Shown here one piece after another: positions 8,421 through 18,707 of a stretch of DNA of 64,000 nt. The first letter of the stretch is position 1. Every line of letters begins with the position of its first letter. Both the position numbers and the translations under genes were made by a program. Below the pieces are notes generated by a model. That model did no database searches. It was not told the DNA's origin and saw only the letters and a program-made list of their open reading frames with translations. Location: the NCBI GenBank assembly GCA_035709005.1, contig DASTFB010000077.1, forward strand, positions 1 to 64,000. The letters run 5' to 3'. The stretch comes from Candidatus Methylomirabilota bacterium. Its GTDB lineage: Bacteria; Methylomirabilota; Methylomirabilia; Rokubacteriales; CSP1-6.

Positions 8421-9497
8421 TCAGGTCCGGCGACCGCTTCGTACCGCAAGCAGGCTGTTGACCAGGAAGAGGACGATCGCCAGCACGTTGGCCAGCCCGC
8501 TCCACGCCGGGGAGATCACAGGCCAGCCCAGGTCTCCGGCCAGCCGCGTGAGCACCGAGAGATGGAGCAGTGCGAGGTGGCCATAGAACGCCGGCCGGAA
8601 CGGCAGGGCGATGCCGAGCACCGATGGCACGATGATGGGCGCGTGACCGAAGATCATGGAGAACACGAATCCCAGGAAGATCGAGTGCAGCATGGCGTCG
8701 TAAAAGGCGCCGGCGGTGAACCGGTCGGCGTAGCCCAACCACAGGAGCCCGCCCAGGCCAAGCCAGACGTAGCCCGGCAGCAGGCAAAGCGCGATGTAAC
8801 GCGGCAGGCCCGCCTGGCGGACCGTGCGCCAGGCGATGTCGTTCCGGAGCAGCCAGACGGCAAGCGCGACGAGGCCGACCCCGGCCACCCGAACCCCCGC
8901 ATCGGGCGCGACCACGCCGGCGACCAAGCCTGCCAGGAGCACGCCGCAGGCGGCGACGAATGCGCCCCGACTCCATGCCCCCAGGCGCATCAGGCGTGAG
9001 AGCTCCAGGCGCTCTCCTGCGATCGTGAGAACGAGAAAGCCGATCCACCACGGCGCCACGCGGTACAGCGGCGCGCCCCCGTGCCAGAGCAGCGTCCCCG
9101 CCAGCCAGCTCACCGCTCCGAGCCCCATCACGGCCACGTGGAGCTCGCCGGACCTGCGATAGAGGCTCACGAAGATCGCGACCAGGACGGCGCTGCCGGC
9201 CACCGTGAGGACGTGGCCGACGTGGACCGACAGCCCCACGATCCAGGCCAGCCCGCCGAGCCCGGCCAGCAGCGGCGCCCCGTAGGGCCAGCGGCGCCGT
9301 AGCGCGACCGCCCGCTCCAGGCCGATCACCGTGCCCAGAAAGCTGCTCACCATCAGCGGTCCATGGTTCCGCGCCACCCCCGCAGTGACCGGCGGGAGCT
9401 CCCAGCCCAGACGGAGCAGGCCCGCCCACAGGGCGCCGGCGAGCGAGACGGCGCCCAGCGCCATGAACGGCATCCGGCGATGCGCGAGGGCCATCAC
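8421..9497 (-). CDS. Polytopic membrane protein, distantly NnrS-like
   Basis: A 358-residue integral membrane protein with about eleven or twelve hydrophobic segments and no soluble domain. Histidines recur at segment ends (RNHGPLM, HVGHV, LLWHGG, MLHSIFLG, IFGHAPI, YGHLALLHLS), as in NnrS-type heme-copper membrane proteins associated with nitric oxide response. Similarity is by overall pattern only, so the family call is tentative. The start is GTG at 9497 or ATG at 9494; no strong ribosome-binding site is visible. It is followed three bases later by the DUF59 gene, with hemerythrin nearby, which together hints at metal or nitrosative stress. Confidence 0.65.
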   Translation of the reverse strand: MMALAHRRMPFMALGAVSLAGALWAGLLRLGWELPPVTAGVARNHGPLMVSSFLGTVIGLERAVALRRRWPYGAPLLAGLGGLAWIVGLSVHVGHVLTVAGSAVLVAIFVSLYRRSGELHVAVMGLGAVSWLAGTLLWHGGAPLYRVAPWWIGFLVLTIAGERLELSRLMRLGAWSRGAFVAACGVLLAGLVAGVVAPDAGVRVAGVGLVALAVWLLRNDIAWRTVRQAGLPRYIALCLLPGYVWLGLGGLLWLGYADRFTAGAFYDAMLHSIFLGFVFSMIFGHAPIIVPSVLGIALPFRPAFYGHLALLHLSVLTRLAGDLGWPVISPAWSGLANVLAIVLFLVNSLLAVRSGRRT

Positions 9498-9608
9498 CGC
9501 GACGCGGCCGCCCCGATCCGGACTGGCCGGTCATAGGCACGATGGTTCATGCCCCGTCGTAACCCTGCGCGAACGCTCGTGTCAACCGGCCGGCGTCGGG
9601 AAACGCTC

Positions 9609-9637
9609 TTGACAGGCCCCCCGGGCGTTCTTAGCGT
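9609..9637 (+). promoter_or_regulatory. Sigma-70-like promoter upstream of the amidohydrolase pair
   Basis: TTGACA (9609-9614), a 17-base spacer and TAGCGT (9632-9637). The -35 is a perfect consensus and the spacing ideal. A start near 9645 would give a leader of about 50 bases containing GGGGAGGG (9681-9688) before the ATG at 9693. Confidence 0.5.
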
Positions 9638-9692
9638 ATGCGCACGTCCCATTCATAGAGCCGGGCACCTGGGGACGAACGGGGAGGGCGCG

Positions 9693-10898
9693 ATGAAGGA
9701 CGGGCTCAGATTCGTCGACTGCGACATGCACATCATGGAGCCGCCCGACCTGTTCGCGCGCTACCTGGATCCGAAGTTCAAGGACCGCGTGATCCTCCCC
9801 ATCGGCAAGGACGGCCGGCCCAAACGCGGCACCATCATCGTCGATGGCCTGCCCACCACCCGGGACGCCGAGCTGCAGCAGTACCGCAAGCGCACGCGGC
9901 CGGGTTCCGCGCACAGCACCCAGCCGCTCTCGGGCTCGCGGCTGGCCGACACGGGCCGGCTGGACTTCGCCATCACCCGTGACTACGACCCGGTGGCCCA
10001 GGTGATGGGCATGGAGATGGAGGGCGTGGACATCGCCGTGCTCTTCCCCACCACGGGGTTGAGCCTCCTGGCCCGCGACAACCTCGACCCGCAGCTCTCC
10101 CTGGCGCTGTGCCAGGCCTACAACAACTGGATCGCCGAGTTCTGCCGGCACAGCCCGGATCAGCTCAAGTTCGCGGCCATGCTGCCCGTGCACGACGTGC
10201 ACCTGGCCTGCCGCGAGCTGGTGCGCTGCGTTCGAGAGCTGGGCGCCGTCGGCTCCTTCATCCGGCCCAACCTGGTCAACGGCCACTACTGGCACTCCAA
10301 CTACTGGGAGCCGCTCTACAGCCTGCACGAGGAGCTCGACGTGACGTGGGGCTTCCACGAGGGCACCGGCGCCTGGTACTCGCACATGAACACGCTCTAC
10401 GGGGAGAACCGCTTCTACCGCCACGTGGCCAGCCACTGGATCGAGATGCAGCAGGCCCTCATCGCCATGATCATCGGTGGCGTGTTCGAGTTTCACCCCA
10501 AGCTCCGGGTCGGCTTCCTGGAGGCCCAGAACTCGTGGGTGCCCGGGCTGCTCTCCCGCATCGAGTGGGACTATCCCCAGTACCGGGACAGCCACGCGCC
10601 CTATCTGACCCTCACGCCGAAGGAATATTTCCGGCGCAACTGCTGGGCGGCGGTGGAAGGCAGCGAGCCCGAGATCGAGGCCACGGCGGGGCTCATCGGG
10701 GCCGACCGCATGTGCGTCTCCACCGACTACCCGCACTTTGACTCCAACTTCCCCCATGTCTCCAGCAATCTGCTCAAGAACGTGTCGCGCGAGACCGCGG
10801 CGCAGATCTTCCTGGGCGGCGCCCAGCTCTACGGGTTCACAGACGCCGACTTCGCGAAGGCTGACGCCGCGGCGGCGAGCCGGACCGCCGCCCGATGA
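9693..10898 (+). CDS. Amidohydrolase-2 family metal-dependent hydrolase
   Basis: A 401-residue TIM-barrel hydrolase. Metal-binding features are CDMHIMEPPDLF (from residue 10), the central WGFHEGTG histidine and STDYPHFD near the end. The ATG at 9693 is chosen because GGGGAGGG lies four bases upstream and similarity begins there, although the frame is open from 9549. Its TGA overlaps the ATG of a second amidohydrolase (ATGA). The MEPPDLF variant is close to the gene at 47666 in this window. Hydrolytic or decarboxylating activity on a cyclic or aromatic acid is likely from the family; the substrate is unknown. Confidence 0.87.
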   Translation: MKDGLRFVDCDMHIMEPPDLFARYLDPKFKDRVILPIGKDGRPKRGTIIVDGLPTTRDAELQQYRKRTRPGSAHSTQPLSGSRLADTGRLDFAITRDYDPVAQVMGMEMEGVDIAVLFPTTGLSLLARDNLDPQLSLALCQAYNNWIAEFCRHSPDQLKFAAMLPVHDVHLACRELVRCVRELGAVGSFIRPNLVNGHYWHSNYWEPLYSLHEELDVTWGFHEGTGAWYSHMNTLYGENRFYRHVASHWIEMQQALIAMIIGGVFEFHPKLRVGFLEAQNSWVPGLLSRIEWDYPQYRDSHAPYLTLTPKEYFRRNCWAAVEGSEPEIEATAGLIGADRMCVSTDYPHFDSNFPHVSSNLLKNVSRETAAQIFLGGAQLYGFTDADFAKADAAAASRTAAR

Positions 10899-12094
10899 GC
10901 TGGAACGGCATCCCGGTCATCGACCTCGACTCCCACATCGTGGAGCGGGCGGACCGCTTCTATCGCGACTACCTCGACCCCGCCTACCAGGATGCCTACC
11001 AGCAGCTCTGCGACGCCATCGCCCGGCAGGCGGAGGCGGGCAGCCCCTACTCGCTCTTCGGCAGCCGCACCTCGATCGTGGAGCCGATCGAGGCCGGGCG
11101 ACCGCTGGGACGCCGCGACACGTTCGGGCTCACCCGGCGGTCCGCCATGGAAGGGGGCCGCAAGGCCTTTCCGCCGGGACGCGACGACGCGCTTCCGCCG
11201 ATCCGCCCCGAGGTGAGCTGGGACGTCAAGGCCCGCGTGGAGGACATGGATCGGGCCCTGGTGGACATCGGCGTGCTGTATCCCACACACGTGTCGAGCT
11301 ACTGCGCCCTGCGCGACCCGGCCTTCGAGAACGCGCTATACCGCGCCTACCACCGCTGGGTGGCCGACTTCTGCGCGCAGGCTCCGCGCCGGCTCAAGTG
11401 GACGGTGGTCGCCAACATGCGTGACGTTCCGGCCGGGGTTGCCGAGGTCCGCTACTGGGCCAACCGCGATCCGAATCTGGTCGGGATCTATATCTCCCCC
11501 CAGGCGCCCGACGGCAAGCCGCTCGACAACCCCGACCTGCACCCGCTCTACGCCGTCGCCCAGGAGCTCGACCTGCCGCTGCTCGCCCACGGCGGGACCG
11601 CCCGTCCACCCTACGGACCCGGCACGTTCGATCTGGACGGCTCCTGGTTCCTGCTCCACAGCTTCTCGAACCCCTGGGCCGGCATGGCCGCGCTGGGCGC
11701 GCTGATCGGCGGCGGCGTCTTCGAGATCTTTCCGACCCTGAGAGTGGCCATCATCGAGACCGGCGGCGGCTGGCTTCCCCTGGCCCTGGATCGCCTGGAC
11801 ACGCACTACCTCATGTCGCCCAACCACGTCCCGAACCTCAAGCGCCTGCCCCGCGAGGTCCTCGCCGAGGGGCGGTATTTCCACGCCATCGACACCTGGG
11901 AGCGCTCGCTGCCGTTCTGCGTGCAGGAGCTCGGCGAGGATCTGTGGCTCTTCGCCACCGACTGGCCGCACGGCGACACCGCGTGGCCGGAGAGCGTGGA
12001 GCAGGTGGTGAAGCGCCCGGAGCTCACGGACCGGGCCAAGCGGAAGATCCTCTCCGAGAACGCGCTGCGCCTCTGCCCGCGCCTGCGCGGTTAG
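10895..12094 (+). CDS. Amidohydrolase-2 family metal-dependent hydrolase
   Basis: A 399-residue paralogue of the preceding gene, coupled to it by a four-base overlap. Features are IDLDSHIVERADRFY at residues 8-22, a LLAHGGTARPP segment in the middle and ATDWPHGDTAWP near residue 350. Divergence from its partner, including a DWPHGD instead of DYPH motif, suggests the two are not redundant and may form a heteromer or act sequentially. It ends 24 bases before a convergent alpha/beta hydrolase gene. Confidence 0.85.
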   Translation: MSWNGIPVIDLDSHIVERADRFYRDYLDPAYQDAYQQLCDAIARQAEAGSPYSLFGSRTSIVEPIEAGRPLGRRDTFGLTRRSAMEGGRKAFPPGRDDALPPIRPEVSWDVKARVEDMDRALVDIGVLYPTHVSSYCALRDPAFENALYRAYHRWVADFCAQAPRRLKWTVVANMRDVPAGVAEVRYWANRDPNLVGIYISPQAPDGKPLDNPDLHPLYAVAQELDLPLLAHGGTARPPYGPGTFDLDGSWFLLHSFSNPWAGMAALGALIGGGVFEIFPTLRVAIIETGGGWLPLALDRLDTHYLMSPNHVPNLKRLPREVLAEGRYFHAIDTWERSLPFCVQELGEDLWLFATDWPHGDTAWPESVEQVVKRPELTDRAKRKILSENALRLCPRLRG

Positions 12095-12117
12095 CCGCTA
12101 GCGAGCACAGTCCGCCG

Positions 12118-12909
12118 TCAGTGCCGCCCCAGGAACCCCATGACCGCCTCGTTGAAGGCGTCGGCTTGCTCCAGGTTCGACAGGTGGGCGGCGTGCTTCA
12201 GGATGACCAGCTCCGAGCCGGCGATGCGCTGGTGAATCGTCTCGGCCATCGGCACGGTGGTGGCCGGATCTTCCGCGCCCACGACGATCAGCGTCGGGAT
12301 CCTGATCGCCGAGATCCGGTCGGTCAGGTTGAGCTTGGCGATGGCCTGGCAACAGGCGATGTACCCGTCGGGCGGCGTCGTGCGCACCATGGAGCGGACG
12401 GCATCCGCCAGCGCCGGCCGGGTCTTCACCGTGTCAGCGGTGAGGAAGCGCGCCACCGTGGCCTCGACCAGGGCTTCCATGCCTCCGCCGGCCTTGATGG
12501 CGTCGATGCGCTGCTGCCAGAGCGCGGGATCGCCTAGCGGGTCCCGGCTGGTCGTGTCGCAGAGCACGAGCGTGCGCAGCACGTCGGGCTTCCGCAAGGC
12601 CATCGTCATGCCGGTCATGCCGCCCATGGAGAGCCCGACGAAGTGGGTCTGGGTGATCCCCAGCGCGTCGAGCAGGCCCAGCACGTCGTCGGCCAGGAGC
12701 TCGAAGCTGTAGGGCCCTGGCGCGACGTCCGTCTCCCCATGGCCGCGCTTGTCGTAGCGAAGGACGCGATACTTCTGCGTGAACGCCTGGATCTGGGGAT
12801 CCCACATGCGATGGGTCGTGGCCAGGGAGTTGCTCATCGTGACCCAGGGTGCGCTCTCCGGGCCGTCGATCCGGTAGTTGATCTGGATGCCGTTGGCCTT
12901 GATCTTCAT
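12118..12909 (-). CDS. Alpha/beta hydrolase, 3-oxoadipate enol-lactonase-like
   Basis: A 263-residue alpha/beta hydrolase with the layout of PcaD: the RGHGET segment near residue 55, nucleophile Ser94 in GLSMGGMTG, the acid in the VVGAEDPATT turn and the histidine in LKHAAHLSNLEQ near residue 240. Enol-lactonases cleave beta-ketoadipate enol-lactone in protocatechuate and catechol catabolism; many relatives hydrolyse other esters. No other ortho-cleavage gene is in the window, so the specific activity is uncertain. GGAGAG lies just upstream of the ATG. Confidence 0.8.
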   Translation of the reverse strand: MKIKANGIQINYRIDGPESAPWVTMSNSLATTHRMWDPQIQAFTQKYRVLRYDKRGHGETDVAPGPYSFELLADDVLGLLDALGITQTHFVGLSMGGMTGMTMALRKPDVLRTLVLCDTTSRDPLGDPALWQQRIDAIKAGGGMEALVEATVARFLTADTVKTRPALADAVRSMVRTTPPDGYIACCQAIAKLNLTDRISAIRIPTLIVVGAEDPATTVPMAETIHQRIAGSELVILKHAAHLSNLEQADAFNEAVMGFLGRH

Positions 12910-12994
12910 GGGCTCTCCTCGCTGGTGTGCCGGTCAGTCGCGTTCATAGCACGGCGGCGATCCCTGCGGCAATGCGCCGGACCGGCAGCGGCGC

Positions 12995-14386
12995 TCAGCC
13001 TTTGTCGCCCGCGCCCCGCGGATAGCAGCGCGCCAGCCATTCGGGCACCCCGCCCGCCGCAACCAGCCGGACCGGGATGCCAACGCGGTCGAGGAGACTG
13101 GCCGCCATCGAGGCGCGGTGACCGCTGGCGCACGTCGTCCACACTTCCCTGTCCGCTGGAATCTCCGCCAGCCGGGCCGGAAGGTCGCCGAGATGGATGC
13201 GAAGGCTGCCGGGAACATACCCGGCCTCCCATTCCACCGGCTGCCGCACGTCGAGCACCCGGATCGGCTGGCCGGCCAGGTACGCGTGGCAGAGATCATC
13301 GATGCTGGCGGTCGGAAACGAGCGGATCGCCCGCCGCTCGGACTGCCACGCCTCGAGCCCCCCGGCGGCGTAGCCGACGATGCGCTCGTAGCCGATGCGA
13401 ATGAGCTGGGTGACCGCTTCGGCCAGCGCCTCCGGGACGGGATCGGGCAACAGCAGCAGGAGCCGCGCGTTGAACGGCGTGAGCCAGCCGACGTAGGTTC
13501 CGAAGGTGGAGTCGAGCTCGATGTTGACCGACCCGGGCACGTGGGCGGCGGCGAAGGCCCGGCGGTCGCGAGCGTCGATGAGCCAGGCGCCGTCCTCCAG
13601 GCGGCGGGCGACGTCGGCCGGCCCCAGCGCCGGCACGGTGGGCAGACGGCCCAGCACCGGCGGCCCGGCGCGATTGATCGCGGCCATGTGCGCGTAGTAG
13701 GCGGGGTAGGCCCGGAGCCCGGCGAGCTGCTGGCGGACGAAGCTCTCCTCGTCACGCGTGGATAGCGCAGGATTCGAGCGGAGCTCGGCGCCGATGGTGC
13801 TGGTCCGCTCCATGGAGCCCACGCTCGTGGTACAGAAGCTGCCTGCCCCATGTGTGGGCAGCAGTTGCACGTCCCGGGGCAGCTCGGCCAGGCGCCGGAG
13901 GGAGCGGAACTGGGCCCGCGTCAGCTCGTCGGCCACGCCCGGACCGAGCAGATCCGTCCGGCCCGCGCTCCCCACGATGAGGCTTCCGCCGCCGAACACG
14001 GCGACGGGATCGCGACGGCCGTCCTCGTACACGAGCCAGGCGAGGTGCTCGGGGGTGTGGCCGGGCGTCTCCCAGGCCACGACCCGGAGCGCGCCGATGC
14101 GGACCTCTTCGCCTTCGGTCATGGCGCGGTGAGGAAATTCGTACTTGCCCCTGGCGGGGGCCGCGATCTCGGCCCCCGCGGCCGACCGGAGCTCCAGGGC
14201 GCCAGAGACGTAGTCGTTGTGCACGTGGGTCTCGAGGACGTAGCGGACCCGCAGCTTGCGCGCCTCGGCGGCGGCCAGGAAGCGCCAGGCGTCGCGCTGG
14301 GGATCCACCACGACCGCCTCGCCGGCGGCAATGAGCAGATAGCTGTTGTCGCCGAGCCCCGGGGTCACGAACAGCTCGTACTCCAT
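12995..14386 (-). CDS. Metallo-beta-lactamase-fold protein with two rhodanese domains, persulfide dioxygenase-like
   Basis: A 463-residue protein. The first ~245 residues are an ETHE1/Blh-type metallo-beta-lactamase domain with THVHNDY (His54, His56, Asp58), WETPGHTPEH near residue 105 and the LPTHGAGS histidine. Two rhodanese domains follow: the first (about 250-350) lacks an active-site cysteine, while the second carries Cys419 in CASGHRA. Relatives oxidise persulfides to sulfite with a mononuclear iron, while the rhodanese transfers sulfane sulfur. This fits the sulfite dehydrogenase at 3.5 kb. It lies 15 bases after the DUF523/DUF1722 gene on the same strand. Confidence 0.85.
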   Translation of the reverse strand: MEYELFVTPGLGDNSYLLIAAGEAVVVDPQRDAWRFLAAAEARKLRVRYVLETHVHNDYVSGALELRSAAGAEIAAPARGKYEFPHRAMTEGEEVRIGALRVVAWETPGHTPEHLAWLVYEDGRRDPVAVFGGGSLIVGSAGRTDLLGPGVADELTRAQFRSLRRLAELPRDVQLLPTHGAGSFCTTSVGSMERTSTIGAELRSNPALSTRDEESFVRQQLAGLRAYPAYYAHMAAINRAGPPVLGRLPTVPALGPADVARRLEDGAWLIDARDRRAFAAAHVPGSVNIELDSTFGTYVGWLTPFNARLLLLLPDPVPEALAEAVTQLIRIGYERIVGYAAGGLEAWQSERRAIRSFPTASIDDLCHAYLAGQPIRVLDVRQPVEWEAGYVPGSLRIHLGDLPARLAEIPADREVWTTCASGHRASMAASLLDRVGIPVRLVAAGGVPEWLARCYPRGAGDKG

Positions 14387-14401
14387 CGCCGCTCTCCTTG
14401 C

Positions 14402-15355
14402 TCACACGTGGTTGCGCAGCATCAGCTCCTTGGGGTGCGGATGCAAATAGACCTGAGTCGCCAGATAGGCGATGTCGAAGCGGCGCCCGTGATGCCTGAC
14501 CAGGGTGACGGGTACGACCAGCGGCACCAGCCCGCGCCGGTAGTCGTCGATGACTTCCCCGAGCTCCGCTCGCTCGTCCGGGTCCAGGTCGCGCTTGAAA
14601 TAGCCGGCCAGATGCTGCAGCACGTTGGCGTGGCGGCCGCGGGTGGCGCGCACCGCCAGCGCCTGCATGAGGAGCCGGCCGTATTCCTCGAGCCGCTCGC
14701 GCGGGAGCGCGCGGCCCGCTGCCGCCACCAGGCGGCCCAGACGCACGTAGTGGGCCGGGCTGTGGGCGAGCACCGCGAATTTCTGGGCGGTGTGGAAGGC
14801 CACGAGGTCGCGGGTCCGCGGGCGAGCTGCCGTGAAGGTCCGCCACCGCGCCACCGCGAACACGCGCTCGATGAAGTTCTCGCGGATGCCGGCATCGGTC
14901 AGCCGTCCTTCCTCCTCGACGGGCAGCATCGGCAGCCGCTCGACGAGCGCCGCGGCGAACAGGCCCCGGCCGTCGGCGCGGGGCCCGCCGTCCTCCCGGT
15001 AGACCCGGACGCGGAAAAGCCCGCAGGAGGGCGAGGCGCGCTTGAGGACGTACCCGTCCAGCTCCAGCCGCTCCAGCTCGCGCACCCGCCCCTCGGCGTA
15101 GGCGCGCATGCGCTCCGTGAGGTCTGCCCCCGAGGCCTCCTGCACGAGTCGCGGCGCGGCCGGACGCCCGACGAGACGCAGCGTGGGCCGCGGGACGCCG
15201 AGCCCGACCTCGACCTCGGGGCACACCGGCACCCACTCGACGTAGTGGCCGAGCACGTCGGTGAGGAAGCTGTCTCGCTTGTGCCCGCCGTCATAGCGGA
15301 CGGTTTCGCCCAGCAGGCACGCCGACACGCCCAGGCGAATTCGCGTCGCGCCCAT
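14402..15355 (-). CDS. DUF523-DUF1722 fusion protein (YbbK/YbgA type)
   Basis: A 317-residue two-domain protein. The N-terminal DUF523 half carries GVSACLLGETVRYDG (residues 9-23), VPVCPEVEVGLGVPR near residue 42 and a KRASPSCGLFRV cysteine near residue 110. The C-terminal DUF1722 half begins around residue 190 with the VAFHTAQKF segment. The three conserved cysteines suggest metal or cluster binding; the function is not established. It is the first gene of a two-gene unit with the persulfide dioxygenase-like protein and is divergent from the ABC transporter at 15427. Confidence 0.85.
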   Translation of the reverse strand: MGATRIRLGVSACLLGETVRYDGGHKRDSFLTDVLGHYVEWVPVCPEVEVGLGVPRPTLRLVGRPAAPRLVQEASGADLTERMRAYAEGRVRELERLELDGYVLKRASPSCGLFRVRVYREDGGPRADGRGLFAAALVERLPMLPVEEEGRLTDAGIRENFIERVFAVARWRTFTAARPRTRDLVAFHTAQKFAVLAHSPAHYVRLGRLVAAAGRALPRERLEEYGRLLMQALAVRATRGRHANVLQHLAGYFKRDLDPDERAELGEVIDDYRRGLVPLVVPVTLVRHHGRRFDIAYLATQVYLHPHPKELMLRNHV

Positions 15356-15412
15356 GGCTGCACCTTACTCCCTCGAGCAGGCGGAGGCGAATGCCCGGCG
15401 CTCATGCGCGGG

Positions 15413-15418
15413 TACAAT
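15413..15418 (+). promoter_or_regulatory. -10 element (TACAAT) giving a near-leaderless start
   Basis: TACAAT lies nine bases before the ATG at 15427, so transcription from it would begin within a few bases of the start codon. No convincing -35 is present and no ribosome-binding site lies between, both consistent with a leaderless or very short-leader mRNA. Confidence 0.35.
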
Positions 15419-15426
15419 GGCGGCGC

Positions 15427-16124
<698 letters not shown>

Positions 16125-16128
<4 letters not shown>

Positions 16129-18692
16129 CGCGCCAGATCGCCCGCCTCATCGGCCGGCATCTGGGGCGCCACCCCTGGCAGATCGGCCTGGCCGTGCTGG
16201 GCATCGCGCTCGGCGTGGCGGTGGCCGTGTCGGTCGACCTCGCCAACGAGAGCACCCGGCGCGCCTTCATCCTGGCCACCGAGGCCACCACCGGCCGCGC
16301 CACCCATCAGATCGTCGGCGGCCCATCGGGCGTGCCGGAAGATGTCTATCGCGCCCTGCGCGTCGAGCTGGGCGCGCGGCCCAGCGCCCCTGTCGTCGCC
16401 GGCGACGTGGCCGCTGTCGACTACCCGGGCCGTGCCTTGCACGTGCTGGGCGTCGATCCATTCGCCGAGGCGCCCTTTCGCCCGTACCTGGGGGAGGGCG
16501 CGCGGGAGTCCCGCGGCGCCCGTGAGCGGCTGTCCCTCGTCGCCGGGCTGGTGACGCGGCCGGGCGCGGCGGTCATGGCGGCGCCCACCGCCCGCGATCT
16601 GGGGTTGTCGGTCGGCGGCACCCTCGCCGTTCGCGTGGCCGGCCATCGGCATCGCCTCACTGTGGTGGGCCTGCTGGATCCCGTCGATCGGCTCAGCGCC
16701 CGCGCCCTCGAGAGCGTGCTGATCACCGACATCGCCACCGCGCAGGAGATGTTCGGCGCCGCCGGCCACCTCAGCCGCATCGACCTGATCGTCGAGGACG
16801 ACGACGCCGGCCGGGCTCTGCTGGCGCGCATCCGGGCCCTCTTGCCTGCCGGCGCCGAGGTCGTGGCCGCCGGGGCCCGCGCCGGGACGACCGCGCAGAT
16901 GATCCAGGCGTTTCAGTGGAACCTCACCGCGCTGTCGCTCCTGGCGCTGGTCGTCGGCATGTTTCTGATCTACCAGACGATGACGTTCTCGGTGGTCCAG
17001 CGCCGGCCTCTCATCGGCACCCTGCGGGCGCTCGGCATGACCCGGCGGGAGATCTTCGGGCTGGTGATGACGGAGGCGCTGGCGATCGGTGTGGCCGGCA
17101 CTCTGGCCGGCCTCGCCCTCGGCGTCGGCATGGCCCACGGGCTCCTGCGTCTGGTCACCCGCACGGTCAACGATCTGTATTTCGTCCTGGCGGTCCGTGA
17201 CGTCGCGCTCGACCCGAGCTCGCTCGCCCGGGGCATTCTGCTCGGCATCGGCGCCACGGCCCTCGCCGCCCTGGCGCCGGCCGTGGAGGCGACGGGCGCG
17301 CCGCCGCGGGCGGTGATGAGCCGGGCCGCCCTCGAGACGCGGGCCCGCCGAGCGCTCGGGCGCGCGCCCTGGCTCGGACTCGGCCTCATCGGGGCCGGCG
17401 CGGCCGTGCTGGCCTGGCCCCGAGGAGGGATCGCCGGCGGCTTCGCCGGCCTGTTTCTGGTGGTGGTCGGCTACGCGCTCCTCACGCCGGGCGCCGCGGT
17501 CTTAATGTTGCGAGGCCTGCAGCCCGCCGCGGCGGCCGGCTTCGGGATGCTCGGCCGGCTCGCCACCCGCGGCATCGTCGCGGCGCTCTCGCGCACCTCG
17601 GTGGCCGTGGCGGCGCTGACGGTCGCGGTCGCCGCGGCCATCGGCGTGGGAGTGATGGTGGCGAGCTTCCGCGAGGCGGTGACCCGCTGGCTGGACGGCA
17701 CGCTGCACGCCGACATCTACGTCTCGGCGCCCAGCCTGGTCGGCAATCGTCCGGACGCCGTGCTGGATCCCGCGCTGGCCGCGCGCCTGGCCGCCACCCC
17801 CGGGGTCGGGCGCGTGAGCACCTCTCGCGGCGTGCTGGTCCCGGGCCCGCGGGGGCCCGTGCGGCTCGTGGCCCTGGAGCTGGACCCGGCGCGCCGGCCG
17901 CGCTGGCGCCTGCGCGAGGGAAGCGCAGACGCCCTCTGGGGGAGCGATACCGACTCGGTGCTGGTCTCCGAGCCTTACGCCAACCGTCACGGCACCCGGG
18001 TCGGCAGCGAGGTGCGCCTGCGCACGGACCGGGGCGAGCGCGACTTCGCCGTGGCCGGCGTCTTCTACGATTACGGCTCCAGCGCCGGGGTGGTCCTCAT
18101 GAGCCGCCTGACCTACGAGCGGTACTGGGACGACAGGAAGATCTCGAGCCTCGCCATCGACGTGGCGCCCGGAGCGAGCGCGGAGGCCGTGATGCAGGCG
18201 CTGCGTGAGCGGACGGCCGGCGGGCCGGACGTCATCGTCCGATCCAATCGCGCGTTACGCGAGGCCTCGCTGGAGATTTTCGACCGCACCTTCGCCATCA
18301 CCGGTGTCGTCCGGACCCTCACGATCGCGGTGGCCTTCATCGGTATGCTCGCCGCGCTCATGGCCCTGCAGCTCGAGCGCGGCCGCGAGATCGGCGTGCT
18401 GCGCGCGCTGGGCCTGACCCCGCGCGAGGTCTGGGGCCTCGTCACCGCCCAGACGGGCCTGATGGGCGCCCTCGCCGGAGTCCTCGCCGTGCCCTGCGGC
18501 CTGGCCCTCGCCGGCGTGCTGGTCTTCGTGATCAACCGCCGCTCCTTCGGATGGACGATGCCGCTCGATCCCTCGCCGGCGATTCTGCTCCAGGCCGTGG
18601 CGCTGTCGATCGCCGCCGCCCTCTTGGCCGGGCTGTACCCGGCGTGGCGGATGGCCACCGCCCTACCCGCAGATGCGCTGCGCGATGAGTGA
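16125..18692 (+). CDS. FtsX-family ABC transporter permease, two-domain
   Basis: An 855-residue membrane protein with two FtsX units: an N-terminal transmembrane helix, a large periplasmic domain (about 40-260), three helices (about 265-400), further helices (about 415-520), a second periplasmic domain (about 520-730) and a final three-helix bundle. The cytoplasmic segments RALGMTRREIFGLV and RALGLTPREVWGLV are the FtsX coupling motifs, one per half, so a single chain replaces the AttF/AttG or LolC/LolE pair. It overlaps the ATPase by four bases and is followed after 15 bases by an AttH-like lipocalin. Confidence 0.88.
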
Positions 18693-18707
18693 GCGGCCGA
18701 GGGGCCT

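Noticed and set aside
7867-9540. Minus-strand 557-codon frame over the NnrS-like gene
   Set aside because: Different frame from the hydrophobic NnrS-like protein and DUF59; Arg/Gly/Pro-rich composition indicates a shadow.
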